Shown: positions 10,430 through 24,774 of the stretch, piece after piece
How positions within the stretch are numbered: the stretch's first letter is position 1
Layout of the letters: each line of letters begins with the position of its first letter
DNA from: Oxyruncus cristatus
Taxonomy: Eukaryota > Chordata > Aves > Passeriformes > Cotingidae
Reading direction: 5' to 3'
Length of the DNA: 64,000 nucleotides
Assembly: GCA_013399855.1 (NCBI GenBank)
Contig: VXAY01004974.1
Location: 558,001-622,000 of the forward strand
Notes under the pieces: model-generated
Database searches by the model: none
Told to the model about the DNA's origin: nothing
Seen by the model: the letters and a program-made list of their open reading frames with translations, nothing else
Made by a program: the position numbers and the translations under genes

Positions 10430-12120
10430 TTTTGTGCTTATATGTGACTTTAATGTATCCAAAGCATTTTCATACATTGTTAAAGACATACTTCTTCTTG
10501 TGATTACATCTAGGTACAACAAAATTGAAGGTTTCTTAAATATAATTGCCTGGAAAAGGGAGTTGTTGATGCACTTTCAAGTAAGTCCTATGACTGACAT
10601 CTCCAGCATGTTGAAATATGCACACAAATATAGTTAATTGCTACATGGTTTAAGCAGTGAAGGACTTGCCATAACTTTTATATATGACTATATTACAATA
10701 TTTAGATAAATTGCCTGATGTAGATCAGTAAAGGGGAAACAATTCATTTTTGTCTGTCTTAAAAAGGGCTCAGAAAAACATGATCCCTCACCAAACATCC
10801 ACTGAAAGGACAACTCACTGTAATACACTGAGATAAAAAATGGGTCCTGCAGGGGAACATGCTTATTTATCTGGTGGGTCCATTATCTTAGTTGTCCTTG
10901 ACAGCCAATGAAGACTCACATAAAATTTACATTAATTGATTTTATTGTTAATTTTCTTGAAATTTTGTCAGTCAAAAGGAAAAGAAACACCTGAAAAACA
11001 CGTAATCACTCACTTTATATAGTATTTAGTTGTACAAAAATGCTGTTCTCCTAATGATCTGATCACCAACAAGCTGCAGAATGCTTTACAAGTTGTACAC
11101 AAACTTTTCTTTAGTCTAAAACCACAAACAGTCTACATTTTACTTTGCTGACTCTAACGTTTGCGTTTCACCACTATGGGCTGCAATGTTATATTACAAG
11201 TGGTGCTGACCCCACCCACCCCAAACATCTCTTTGCATGAGGCGATTTCTCCCAACAGTTCTGGGGGTAGCCTGTAGCTATCCCCAAAAAAGTTTTCTCA
11301 GTACAGGAAGATGCCAACACAGGAGACTTAAGTGCAAAACTACACAAAAAAGACCTTACTATAGTCATGTGTTTCTGTGCATTTCATTAGCTAAGACAGA
11401 AAACTACAGAGTAAAGAAAATCTCTACTCAGAGGAGACTTTATTAGTTTCCTTAACTTCTTTTCTGGTGACTGGTGTTAGAAGTGCTGTGGTTACTGAAT
11501 AAATTCTAACTGATTACCAGTTTAACCTCTCTACATATTGCTTCAATAATACATCCAGATGGTCAGCAGAGTAGGATGTTAGTTGTATTCTAGAACTGAA
11601 TGTTACCTGCTTCTAAAACATTTCGGTGATATGACATTGCTAATCAGAGGTGGGCAAAATACTTGATTAAAGTAATTTATTTATCAGAATTTTACATAAA
11701 AAAATTTTCTTTTAACTCTGCAAATGTAATGAAACTTTTTTTTGTCTTTAGGTGAAACTTCTTTTTTTCTTTGCTTTTAGATCAAAGAAAAAAAAAATGA
11801 CACTTCTAATTGTGGATTGTTTCTGAATACCTAATACCAGCTTCAGTGAATTTTCAGTGTATTCCTAGAGTCAAATTTGCTTATGCTAATTGTCAACGAT
11901 TGAGGTGATGATTATTTCATCAACAGCAAACTTAGTTCCTGAGGGTTTGATTTGGAGGGAGACCAAATTACTTCTGCCTGCAGATGAAGGTGTTCCACTG
12001 TGTTACCCTCGTGTCAAAATGGGTTAACACAGTATAGCCCATGGCCATCATTGCTACAAGAGTAGCATTTCTAAATGAAAGCTCCTGACAAAGAAAGCGG
12101 GATGAAATTGTATTATAGAA
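10430..12120. other. AT-rich non-coding stretch
   Basis: No credible frame, RNA gene or recognised repeat. A short CpG-retaining segment sits near 11155-11170 ('ctaacgtttgcgtttcacc'). Confidence 0.55.
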
Positions 12121-12129
12121 AGAAGCTTT

Positions 12130-12540
12130 TCTTTGCTCACTCCCATTAAGTTGCCCGGCTCATCGAGGACAGACGTTCACTGCATGCACACATCTGGCCC
12201 AGCCTCTCTTCGTGTAACATCATTCATCATGTCCTGTCATGTTAGCCATGCTGCCCACATTCCCCCAGCACGCCACAGAAAACTTTCCTCTCAGCACCTT
12301 ACATTTCGCTCCCTCGTAGGCATCCTTTGTTCATTCTAACAACAAAATGGTGCCATTCAGGAGCTGTAGCAACATAATTGGTAGTTAAGCAGCACAGTTC
12401 TCCGGTCACCAAGAGGTCTGCGAGTGCGTGGTCATGCTAGGATTGCTGCAGTGTCATGCACTGCTCCCAAAAAAGGCAAACTAATATTTTCGTGATTCTT
12501 TTTGTCTCTGAGATTTCAAGAATGCTTTGTAAATATTCAT
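12130..12540. promoter_or_regulatory. Candidate conserved non-coding block
   Basis: Mixed composition with several retained CpGs ('ttgcccggctcatcgagga', 'tgcgagtgcgtggtcatg'), no repeats, and no long frame. CpG retention in otherwise AT-rich, gene-poor DNA suggests functional constraint. I rely on texture alone. Confidence 0.2.
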
Positions 12541-15500
12541 TCTCTCCACGTGCATACTAGGTGAAGCTGGGAAGTATTAAATCTCTGTGGAATATGAGAG
12601 TGAAAACACATAATTATACTTGTCTCATTGATGCTGTTTAGATGTTGTGGACCCAGGTAGTCAAACCCACTGTTTCCTCTCTTTGAACATAATTTCAGAT
12701 TTTGCCACTTTGTACTTCAGCCCTGACAGCAAAGAAGTACAGTGTATTGCAAGTTTATGACTATTGAGACCAGAATCATGCCGAGATGGAGGTGTCCTGC
12801 TGCCCATGAAACGGAAGGCTGCAAGGGCAATGCCTCCCAGGTATGACCTCCATGGAAAGAACATGGACAGGACCATCAGGTAGTCCCTGCCATTGATAGG
12901 TTGGGCCACTCATCAAAGGCTGATATTTTAACTTTTATTTTTATAGCATTTTGTCTGTTGAATACCTGTCTGAGGCCATTTTTAACAGTCTTCCATCACT
13001 TATACTTAGCTCATTATCAGTAAGGACAAGGGGAGAAGTTCCTTACTTATGTACTTTAATACACACTCCATTCAGTTCATGAATAGGTGGATTAGGGAAA
13101 TGTGAGGGACTTGCAGTGCCCTAGTTCCTTTTTCCCCATTGTGGTTCTCGAGGTTTTGTTTGTTTGTTTTCTTGTGTTTCCACACATGTTTTTCAATTTT
13201 GTCTTCTCCTACTGCCCCTCAAAGCCTGTTTTTTGCCTCCTGGCTTTATCCGGCACCCTTGCCCCTGCTGCTTTCTCTGCTGCTGGCTCTAGATGACTAC
13301 ATTAGACTATCATTCTCCAAAATAAAAGTATGTTATTTTTTCTCTTAATTTTCTCCATCACATCCCATTTGTCTCTTCAGTCATCTCAACTCTCTTATCT
13401 TATCAGGCTCAAAACGTTGGCACCATCATTACGTATTTGCCAGTATCTATTCCACTACTCAGTATTATAGATAACCTTCCCCTACTACATCTGTTTTCAT
13501 CTCTTTCATCTTCTCCTCGCTGTTCAAACTATGGAGTTACTCAGCTTTATGCAGTCTTTTCTGTGTATTTGTTTAATGAGATTCACCTCAAAAAGTCATT
13601 TAAAATTTAGGCATGTAGACAGATAGACCAGTAGGTCTAGCACCCTGTAAATCACCTGGATCACTCTTGGAGTTGAAAAATAGCAATTAACTCAAAAATA
13701 ATAAGCTGCTGAGGTTTACACAGAACCAGACAGTTATTCCACCATTACACTGTAGATGAACAGAATATTGGTTTTCTCATGAACACCAAACTAACCTATA
13801 TATTTCAGAAGAAATATTATTTGTAAAGGATCTATGTTCTTTCCTCAATATTTGACATACAACAATATTGTGTCACCATGCCTCAAATATCTTGCTGCTG
13901 GCCTGTGACACAGTCCACGAGGCACAACAGCTATGAAATGTGGATCCTTCTGAGATATTTCATGCTTGTCAGGTTGGCAACAGATTTGTGCTGGTGATGA
14001 GACTTGTCTGAGTTGCCGGGCATTGCAGGCCTGTTTCTATTTACCTTGCCAGCCCATTTGCAGCCAGCTGTTCTCCAGCAGGAGACAATGTTAAAGCAAA
14101 CACACACATGGAAATTGTCCATAATAATTAAGATCCCGAGGCAGCAAGTTCCTTTAACACGTGCTTAACTATGTTTAATCAGGTGAGCAGCCTAAAGTTC
14201 TTCTGAAATGTCTTCTACAGTTGTCCAACCTCTTAAAATCTCCTCAAGGTGATAAAAAATTAGTTACTTTGGTCTTCAATGCATATGTCATCCAATAATT
14301 CTCACCTGGCTTCAGAGTGGGCATTTTTCTGCAGCTGTTTCAGAAATTCTTTCGTATTTTTGATTCCTCTCCCCTTTTGATCCTTTGACAGTACTTCTGC
14401 TTGCCAAATTATCAATTTGTTGATAATTTATCTTCTCACTCTATACAGCTTTTATTATTTAAAACTTGAAAAACCTCTTCATTCATGTTAATAAAACCAT
14501 TTAAATGTGTCTTGTCTCTGCACCCAAAGATACAAAGGCTTGTGTGCCTTACAGAAATAAATGTGCTTAATAAATGTGTTTGAACATCATCATCTTGGTC
14601 ATTATCATCAGTACTTAGGACAGAGGTTTCCCCATATTTTGTTGATATGCATTACAAGATTAAGAGTTGTTCATATACAGAAATGGGAGTAGATATCTGT
14701 AGCAACTAATAGTCTTGGAGGAAACCTGCCAACTAGATAGATTATAAATCCAGATGTAATAAAAGGTCTTAAGAGACATGACTTATAAAGTAGACATAGC
14801 CAGTCATGGACTCAAACATTTTTCTGAGGGACAACCATTGTCAGACCATTTTTTGCTCCTTGTTTTTACAAATTCCCAATTTGGGTCTGCCAGGTGAAGC
14901 ACTTTGGTAGAACAGTTGCCCCTGTGGAAGAGAAAAGCTCTGGTGGGTTATGAGGTTTCAAGGACATGGAACAAAAATGTCAGGTCTCCCCAGAAGGGTG
15001 TCACTTGTCAGGGACACCAAAACAGAGGTTTGATGCACCTGGGCAAATCTGACCTGCTTGCAATACAAGCAGGCTCACGTGAGCTTTGCTGAAGCTTTTA
15101 GCTAGCACAACCCTGAGCTCTGGGTAGTGTGTTTTCATCTTAAGCAGAGACAAGAAAGACTATCAGTAGTTTTAGAGGTGGAATTGTCTAAGAGGAAGAG
15201 ATTTAATAGTCTGACCAGCCTTTACTTTCCTGGACATTACTGCTCTGGTTGGAAGTCTATCACAAACTTGTGAAAAAGCAAATACTACTGTCATGACAAG
15301 TTTCTCCACCATGTTTGATTCTTACTCAGCCTGCTACACAACATATACATTGAAAATAATCCTGCTCAGGATCTGAGAACCAAAAACTTCCTCATCTCAA
15401 AGCTTGCCTCAGGCAGCTGTATGCAACCTAAAACATCCTACTTGGTCACTGGCTCCCATGCAAATAGAGAGGATGCTGCTCCTTTCCCCTCCTGACAGAC

Positions 15501-16990
15501 TCCCCAAACCTTCCACGGTGGTCTGAGGAAATAGAGGAGCGGACATCTCAGCACCACGCCGTGTGCATCTGGAAAAATAACCCATGTCACCAAAAAAAGG
15601 AAAGAAGTCTCCACAATGGTTACTGCCAAATGCCATTAACCTGCTATCAACAAAGAACTACACCACTGCATAACAACCAATCAGTGTTTCTGTGTATGAT
15701 GAAGCCATCTGCTCATGGTGTGTGGCCTAAATGCTGGGCTGCAAGAGAGCCTGAAAAACTTGCTGGGTGTTTCTGAATGTCACATCTCTACTACAGATGT
15801 TTCCCCCTGTGAAGTAGTGAGGTGCTGTGCATCTGAGGTACCACAGCATTTGCAGTTTCTCAATCTCTTTTATGGGTGGTTTTAATCATGCTTATTGTCA
15901 TTTGCAACCACTATTCTTCCCCTCATGACTGGATGGCATGAGATACATTAATAGTGGTTGTTCATCGCTGCAGCAACTGTCAGAGGGCTTCAGCCTTCTG
16001 AAATGTTGCTATCAGAAAAAAAAAGGACAATAGTGTTCCAAATGGCTCCCCTGAGGGGCTGTAGCAGTGGTGCCACTGTGGCACGGGAGCAAGAAAGGGT
16101 TGCTGGTTTCTGCGAGGAAGGTCCATTTGTCTCCCCTTCACCCCTCAAAAAAACACACTGGGGATGGTGCACATTTCTGTAGCTCCACACTGTCCTGCTG
16201 CTCAGGGCACTGATCCCTCTTCCTGCCTAAAGGGAATCTCAAAGAGGAATGTGGGGCAAATCCCCAGAACGAAGAACTGAATAGCTAAGAAATGGAATTT
16301 CAATGTTGTGGAGGATGTCCCCCTACAAAAATCATGAAAATTGAATTCTAGAATTAGGAACTCTTAGCCAGCACTTTTTGACATCATGGATGCTTATTAT
16401 CATGTCCACATTGTAGAGCTTTTGATAATCTATGATGTCATGTAGATATAGTCACAGAGACTTTACCTACCTGCATTTATCATTGTGGAAAGATCATGTC
16501 TATTAATCATAGGTAAGAGCACAGCCTATTGTGTCCCTGACAATTAGAGCTCTCTGCCAGAAGAGCAGACTCAAATGCCAAGACGAAAAAAATGTAAGGG
16601 CTCTTTACAGGGTTTGAGTTGTTTTGTGGGTTTTTTTTTTTCAGAAAATCTTGTACATGCTATAAGTAGGTTCTTGAATTTTTGTGGTGTTCTGTAAGTG
16701 AATCTTCAGCAGGGAAGGGAGGGCAAATATCTGCTTCTAGCCATCATAAAGATCTGTTGGAACTTTAAATTGGGTTTGAGGGTTGCCTTGTCTTTGGGAG
16801 CTGTGCTAGACAGAACTCACAAAACATGGGTTTGAACATACAGGAGGTGACCTGACACTCCAGCACTAAGCACATGCAAGTCCCCTGCATTCAGAGGGGA
16901 GGGGAATGACCCGAACGACAGCAAGAAACCTTTTCTGAACCCCTAAGGCTTATCAAAAATGTGTAAAAGTTAGCTGCTGTGTGCTGGGAT
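12541..16990. other. Non-coding stretch, no gene seen
   Basis: No frame exceeds about 82 codons. The hydrophobic frames at 13102-13348 are short and pyrimidine-biased, so they look like the by-product of T/C-rich DNA. I could not assign any repeat family. Confidence 0.55.
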
Positions 16991-17008
16991 AAGACCAAAT
17001 CACTTTAT

Positions 17009-17120
17009 TAAAATTAAAAAAAGAAAAAAAAAGAAAAGAAACCTTTGTGGGAGAAAAAAACCCCCACCATTGTAAAATGTGAGTAGAAAGGATAAACCAT
17101 AGGAAAAAAAAAAAAAAAGG
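17009..17120 (+). repeat. A-rich low-complexity cluster
   Basis: Several A-runs interrupted by single G (near 17017-17041) and a second run of 16 A (17103-17118), with 'gaaacctttgtgggagaaaa' between them. No retroposon body is evident on either side. Confidence 0.7.
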
Positions 17121-20100
17121 CAAAAGGAATAAATAAATTGATAAACAGATCATAGATCCATGGTTCTGCAGGTCATGATATAAACTGTTTGAGTGGACTG
17201 GGGGCAGCATCCACTTGTAGGCAGGTCTCACCTGTTTTGAGTCTGTTACCCTTCTTCTAGACTGGACCAAGTCTACCTATTCTCTTTTACCCATGTTTTT
17301 AACTACAAAACACAGCTAAGAAATTTCTCCTGACAAAGGAGCTATTGAAACTTTCCTTTGAAGAGCTCTCATTTCGACAAATAAGCATGAACAAATTATC
17401 TAATCAGAAAGTTCCCAGCTATTGAAAACAATCCACCCATTTACGCCTGAGCAAGATCAAACCTGTTAGTGCTTGGTTGTGCATTTCACAATTTAAACTT
17501 CACTTTGCCTAGATAAAAAGTAGTACAAAATAGTATTTTGACTGAGGGGTTTTTTTTGTCAGAACTTCACATGGCTTTGCTACCTGCTACCTTCCCGAGA
17601 ATTAAGCTAATTTAAAAAAAAAGAACAGATTTTTTCTGAACTTAATTTTACATGTCCCTTCTGTTGGACTCTTGTACACTCATGAGGGCAGATCTCTAGT
17701 CTTCATTCGTGAAGCATCTAGCATGTAAGGCTGTAAAGCATTGATGCAGAGACTCAGAAAATTGCTTTTGGTTTTTGTGGTTCCCAGTACAAGGGGTCCA
17801 GGTCACAAATGTCTTTTTCCTGGTTGTGGCAGCTGATGGTGTGTTCTTAGAGCTGGCACCCAGGAACCCTGAGGCAGCTTTGGAGGCCTCAGGGCTCCCT
17901 TTAGAGAGGTACCCTCCAGATTCCCTGCTGTGAAGATGAGAGTAAACGAGAAGCTGTGGGAAGAAAACCTGACCACATCTGGGTTTTAACCTGCAGGAGG
18001 CTCAGAGCAGGCATTCTCAGCACTGGGTGCACATTCCAGCCCTACCCTGGGTCTCCTTTGTCAGATATGGCCTAAGGGGCTGCTTCAGTGCAAATAATAA
18101 TTTATGACAGCAGCACATACATCTATAAGAATACGTTCATAATAATTAATAAGTGCTTTCAGGGTGATTCTGTGGCCATAAACAGCACTTTAACTTGTTT
18201 CTAAATTTCCCCAAAGAAATTACCTGCTATAGGAGAAATCCAAAGCAGTGTTTTTCAAGCCCTAGCAAAATATAAAATTCTGCAAACAAGACAAAAATTG
18301 CTCCATTTTCTTTTTTTTTTAATAAACTGATTTGTAATTTATTTCTGCCAGCATTCTGAACTCTAAGTGAGCTTGCTGCTGGATGACCAGAGACAGAGAG
18401 ATATTTTGAGACTATTCGGTTTTTTGAGTTTTACAAGTGTGAAAAGAAACAACGTTTATTCTTGGTTGCTATATATTTCCCCTGCATTTTATTTTCAAAT
18501 CAGTTGGGTTCTTTGCTGAAAACAGAACTCTCCTTTTCTTTCCCTTTTATAGAAGGGTGTATTTATATTTTAATTCAGGAAGGTTGCCATTTGGAAAGAG
18601 TAGAAGTTCCAGGAGGAATGTTGTATCATGACATTGGGGCAAGTGTGTATATTGTAGCTCTTGTTCAGGAACCAGAATTACGAGCGTTGGCTTGCTCGTG
18701 AGTAGAGAAATCATTGGCATTCTGGGTTCTGATACAAGTTCTGAAAAGCATTAGCCTTGCACACGCTGCTTTCCTAGTCGAAAATCCACCCTCTGCTCCT
18801 GTGCCCGCTCCCACTGCAACACTGCTTTGGAGTGAATCCACTGGCCACTGCAGTGGCACGAAGGAGGAATTCAGTTCTGTGGCCCTTGTTACTTGGGGGA
18901 GGGACAAGCAGTAGCAAGAGAGACCTCATGGTCAGGCAGGGAAAGCTCTCACTGGCGACAGTCCTGCTGAGGGAGGAGCGAGGTGCTATGGCAGGAAGGA
19001 AAGAAGTGTTCCTATTAAAATGGTAAGTAGCAGCATTATTACAGCAATGTAGACTTTAGTTTTCTTCCATAAATGTTAATATTTTGCTCTGCATTTTTAG
19101 TTTACCCTTGTATGTCAGATTTTATCTCACCAATAAAACCCTGTCATCCTGTGAACCAGATCCTGACCAGCGCCGGTATTCCATCAGGACTCTCAAGAAG
19201 CTTCTGACACCCATGAACACTACGGGTTTTATAAGATAATGGTGTTTTTTCATTATTAGATGTCATAAGATGTGTAACTTCAAACTATTGGGTTTGGGAT
19301 GAAATATCTCCCTTCAGAAAAATGAAAGGAATTTCTGACCATTCAGAAAAAATGAAAGGCAATCTGAAAAGTTGGTTTTAGTTGCATCTTATGGATCATT
19401 TATAAGCTCTAGTCCTCTTTTTTTTAAAATTTAGATAAATTTCACTTTAAATAAATAATTCGTATATCCATCTGAGCCCTAAATTATCCAGAGCTTTGGA
19501 AATTTCTCGGAAATTTCTCTGAGAAGTCTGAGAAACGCTTTCAGAAATGTCAAGAGTAACGATGAAATCTCTGGAAAAGGCAAATAAGTGAAAATTTGTT
19601 GGAAGACATAAATATTGGGTTCACAGGTGCTTTCTGGGACTGGGATTGTTTGGGGTGTTGGAAGCAGAGCACAGCTCTCTATTGCTGAGATGAATTGATG
19701 TCACCTCAGCAGAGGCTGAAACCTGCTAGCATCTCACATCTGTTCGGAGGCCTGTGCAAAGTGAGCTGTCAGTGTTGATGCAGCCTTTAGCCAATAAGGG
19801 TTATCATATGCATGGCATCCTTCATTGTGTGACACAGGGATTTAGGAAGCGATGCGGCTTAACCTCAGTCACACAGTGGGCACAGGAAAGGCGAAGTCAG
19901 ATGTGGTCTGCGGCAAACCAAACAGCTCTGAAACTCCTCCAGAGGTAGAGCAGATTTGTGTCTGAAAACCTGTATTAACATTTTTATTAAAATATTTTTT
20001 CACTGTCATTGTGTTCAGGGACATGTCCACTTGCACAGGCAGATGTGCAACTAAAACATCTGAAAATGCAGCAATAAAATATCTAGGAACTGCAACAGGC

Positions 20101-21640
20101 ACTTCACACAGGCCACCTAGGAGATATTAGGTGCTAATGAACTTGAGCCTTTGCTGAGGTGATGTAGTAGAGTAGGTCATCAAGTTGAATGAGTAGAATT
20201 TACCCAAAAGCATTGGTAATACATGGTTAGAGAACATAACCATTGCTAAAAATATAACTTGAAGTTACACGTGGAAAACAACAAATAATTTGTATCCTGA
20301 AATAGGAAATTCTCATCATCTCACACTATGCTTATAAATTGCAGTGCTGGACAGAGATGGAGATAGCCGTGCTCCAGTGTTGACCTAATACAGTCAGCAT
20401 CCAAAACTAAAAGCATCACACTAACCCAGTGCCTTTGCTTGCACTTAACCCAGAGTGACATCACTGTGGTAAATTACTTGCACGGGCAGAGCTAAGAGGC
20501 TGGGCGTAATGCAGACATCTAAAAAAGACAAAATTAGGAATTCTGTTATGCAGCCATGATGCTGACCTTGTTCAGAGTCAGTAAGTGCCATGAAGACCAT
20601 GTACCATGGGAATCAAGGAAAAACATTCAGCAAGAAGTAACTGATTTGTGTCCAGGTCGTAGTGTCCCCTGCTGAATAATGCAGGCACAGGAATAAGTTG
20701 CTGGGTAGCCAGTGATATCAATTACATTTTTGCTGAATAAATATGCATTTAGAAACCCTCTGGAGCTCCACTACACTGTGCCCTATGAGTTCCTCCTACT
20801 GAAATCTTCTTATCCACAACTTCAACTTTTTGTTGATATTCTTCCTTGTCTTACACTTCTCCCAAATTTTACTGGGGAAAAAAAGTTGCATCTGTATTCA
20901 TACAGCTTGAGTTTCTCCCCCTTTCTGAAAAACAACAGGAAAGAAGGAGCGGAGTATTTGAAAAGCCTCACTCTTGTTTTGATGGCAAGTAAGAGTTCCG
21001 CATAAATTAAAACAGCAGTTCCAAGCATAGAAAGGACTATCTACAAAACTGTTTTTATAAAGAACATTTGTAAATGTTATGTAAACTGAACTGATCTACA
21101 TTACCTAAACTTTTCGTTGCTTTTCATGGTAGAGGAAAGAAGATATTATAAATATGTAAAATAAGGCACTACTACATTAATATAAATAACTAATATATTG
21201 TAAAGCTTTGTAGAAAACAGAAAACTGCTAATGGAATAATGCACATTTGTTGATTCTTGGAGCAGACACCAGCCGTACATCATGCACCAAAGCAAGTGCT
21301 AAGAGCACTATTTAAACTTCTTTTGTAGGAGAGATTAAACAGTCATTAAAGCAGCCTATACTGAGTCACTGGTTCCATTTTCTATTTTCTATTTTTTTGT
21401 TTGCATACAAAAGACAGAATTAGGGGTTCTTATTAGTATTTACATCCTCAGAGCAATACCTTCATGGCAATTGACCACCAGATTATCAACAATGAAAACA
21501 GTCCTTCTAAAAGGATCAGGCCAGAGGTCAGAAGAATAAGATTCAGTAATTCCTTTATGTCGTCCAGCCTCACTCAAGCTTGCCAGCCAGCCTCAGGAAA
21601 GGATAATCATGTAGTCTGCTACTCCATTTCTTTGCTGCTT
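17121..21640. other. Non-coding stretch, no gene seen
   Basis: Only short frames occur, most overlapping on opposite strands. The frame at 18462-18701 ends in a fairly protein-like stretch but has no matching exon context. Nothing here can be annotated with confidence. Confidence 0.5.
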
Positions 21641-21647
21641 TGACCAA

Positions 21648-21671
21648 CTTATATCACAGTGGTGATATAAG
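21648..21671. repeat. Perfect 10-bp hairpin with adjacent direct repeat
   Basis: cttatatcac and gtgatataag are exact reverse complements around a 4-base loop (agtg). The next bases repeat the left arm (aacttatatcagc from about 21672). The compact inverted-plus-direct arrangement is visible directly. The origin is unknown. Confidence 0.65.
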
Positions 21672-22641
21672 AACTTATATCAGCGGTGCTGACTCCTAGC
21701 CCACAAGAACTGAACCAAACTCTTCAACTATTGCATGTAAAATACGAAATACAGTGACAAGATAGATGTTAACTATTGTTGGTCATCCTAGCCTGGCATG
21801 GATTTGAATGAAGGAGTAAAGAACATAGGCAAAGGCACATGATGATCAAAGCTCCTGCAGAGGTAATAAATTTTCAAAAATGTGGATTAATATATATGTA
21901 AAGACCTCGATTTAAGCATTTTCCCCTGCATGTTTCTGCATTCTCTGGGGTTAATCACATTCCTAAAACTAAGCGGAATTGGAAGCCAAAAGGTACCACC
22001 CACACAAGCCTTCCTCCACTCAGCATTAGAGACACCAGGAACAAAAGGTAACCCACTCTTCTGAGGAGGAAACCTGTTAAATTGCGTACATCCCGCCAGG
22101 GCATGTGGAAAGCCAAGCACTGTAGTTGTGCTCTGGTATATGCTGCAGCTTTGAAAATTTGGCCCATCCTGTCACATTAAGGAATGAAAATACTTTAGAG
22201 CTGAGTTAAAGGGATGAATTGCAGATTGAAAGTGCTTAGGTTGTTGATGCTCCTTAGGCCAGATAAAGCAAATAATAGAGCTCGATGGAATGGAAATCTC
22301 CATAGTCTGCCATACATTGAGTTTGTTTACGGTTCACTTGGCACAATTTTTTTTTCTGCTTTTCTCCACCCTAAATGGGCTTTTAAACTGGAAGTTAATT
22401 TTTGCATTAGAAAAGCTCTGGCTGCAAGAAATGTACAAATTAACAGCAATGAGCACCTTCACATGGGAGAAAATGATTCATTAACTGCTCTTTCGCCATT
22501 GTAGAAGAGCCCATTGTTGGCTGGTCCTCAGAGAGGCCAAGGATGCTTATAATACAAGCAACGTTAAGAAAAATTTCATTGCACAGAGAAAATTCCAGGC
22601 TTCAATTTTCTTCTTGAGAGAGTTCAGTAGTTGCTTTATTC

Positions 22642-22662
22642 TGTGTGTGTGTGTTTGTGTGT
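22642..22662 (+). repeat. (TG)n microsatellite, imperfect
   Basis: Six TG dinucleotides, one interruption (tttg), then three more. Ordinary simple repeat. Confidence 0.9.
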
Positions 22663-22849
22663 TTATAGACAAAATTAGGTTCTAGCAAAGGGAAAGTGCA
22701 TTTATGCAAAAAGCAATTCATCAACCACTTCTGTGCTCAGAATTCACTGAGGTAATTTAGATACTTTAATGGCAAGGTAGTTTAGGTAAGGTTTGCAATA
22801 AATATTTCCCCCAACCCCTCCAAACAGTTAGAGTAATGGAAAATGTGCT

Positions 22850-23235
22850 CTCTAAATGAATCTTTTCAGTAAAGTAATTCTTGTTTTAATTATTTATCAG
22901 TTAGAAAATATGAAATATAATGACATAGCAAACTTCTCTGGAACCTCTTTTCATGTTGAGGGAGCATTCTTACATTACCTGGAGTTTTATGCCGTCTGTA
23001 ACTAAAAGGCTAACATAATGCAGTGTGTGGCACTAATCTGTTTCTCATAATATTAGATGTGCAGCAAGCACCTACCACGGTGAGGAGACCTTTTGGATCT
23101 ATTTGTGATATTTTCACCACGGCCTTGACCTTAGTGATGTCAGGCATATTTTACATCTCCACTTAATTTACTATTGACATCATGGATTAAATTTGTTGTT
23201 TCAGCTAATGCAACAGAGCAAGCAAGGTAGATTGT
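22850..23235. promoter_or_regulatory. Candidate conserved non-coding element
   Basis: A repeat-free block dense in homeodomain-type TAAT/ATTA words (ttaattattt, ctaatctg, ttaattta) with a nuclear-receptor-like half site ('ccttgaccttagtgatgtc' at about 23122). Its texture resembles vertebrate developmental enhancers. This is inference; only an alignment would show conservation. Confidence 0.25.
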
Positions 23236-24774
23236 GAAACAAAGCCAGCTGCTGAAATACGAGGGTTGTCAAGTATAAATTTACAAAAGATATTCAGACT
23301 GAGCACAGAAGACAAAAATAAATGGACAGAGAAGCTGTTTTTGACAGACTGCAAAGGGCTAGAGACTTAAACTTGAGCATTGTAAATCCAAATGTCACAA
23401 AACACTGCTACAGAATGTGAGACATGTCTATTTCTCAGGAATATAAATGGTGATATGAAACCAAACTTTCAAGATGCTGTGCATTTTTGAAAAGTCTATC
23501 ACTATCTCCTGATAAGAAATTTAGTGATCTTTTCCTCTTAGTTTTAAAAGAAGGAAATTCATCATTTAAATTCAGTGACCAACATAACAACTGTATTTGG
23601 GGCAGGTAGACTACAAAAATAGCAAAAAAAGTAAGCTTTGTATAGTTTTCTGGATTTCTAGAAAAATATATTAAAACTGACTAATATGTTCTCTTGGTGA
23701 AATGTAGCCAATCACACCTAACTAATTCTTATTTGGCATTCGTATGGATAGGTGGTAGGTTTCAGCTGTTATGTGTCTGTGGAAGAACAGCACTATATAG
23801 AAATAAAATCATTTTTTTTTTCGTATATGTTATGTCACATAACTCAGGAGTGGTTCTCTTGCCAAGGATTTACTGTGGTTTCTAGGGTGACATACTACGG
23901 GACCACCCACAGAAAGAACTCAATAAAGCGAGACATCCATGGAGCGAGGTGGACGGCAGTGCTCACGTAAGCCTGCAGCTGAGGCTGGGGAGCATCCTGT
24001 GATGACTTCAGCTTCCAAATTCTCAAATCATGAAGCCAGTAACTGAGGCTGAAAAAAGGGGCACAGCATGTTGGCCAAAGCCTCCACCTGGAAGACTTTC
24101 ATCTCCATGTTTGACTCAGCAACAAGCATGCTCTTTCTTATTTCTTTACAGCTTGAGAGAATCAATCTAACCTGAGGAAATTAAACTGACTCCATGACCT
24201 AAAAAAGTTGTCAGCACAGATCTAAGAGGAACATATCCTAAGCACAGGACCATCAACAAAGCAACTGTGGGTTCTACCAAAATAACAGAGGGCACTCTTT
24301 TGGGATAAACACAGAGATGGGAATGATACCTCTCTATGTGACATTTGGAATACCTCCAAACAGCTGCATTTTGTGGAACCCTTTCCTCCAGTGCAAATCC
24401 AGTTGTGGCCCAAGTGATTGGGTGGCTACCTCTAGCAATTGAAGACCAGAGGAGGTGAAAAAAAATGGCTAGAAAGAGCAGGCTTTGTTTCAGAGGAGCT
24501 CATGGTTTTTGTTGGGGTTTGTCACCACTCAAAAGTCCTAATCTTAAATAAAAATTGGAATGGGGTAAAACAAGGTTTTGACACATGACTAAAATCAGTG
24601 TTAAGGTGAATGGTCTGTAGCTTTCTCCTATTGTGTCAAAGATGCTGTGGAAGATGATCAATGTAGACACAGAGAGATTCCACACTCCACTCACTGCAAA
24701 CACCTCTCTGGAGCAGCTCAGATATACTGTGCTGGAAGAGGTAGGAGCAACAGCATGCCACATGAGCTTAGCAT

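Noticed and set aside
13102..13348. Hydrophobic frames that resemble membrane segments
   Set aside because: The DNA is T/C-rich, which produces Phe/Leu/Ser-rich translations in several frames at once.
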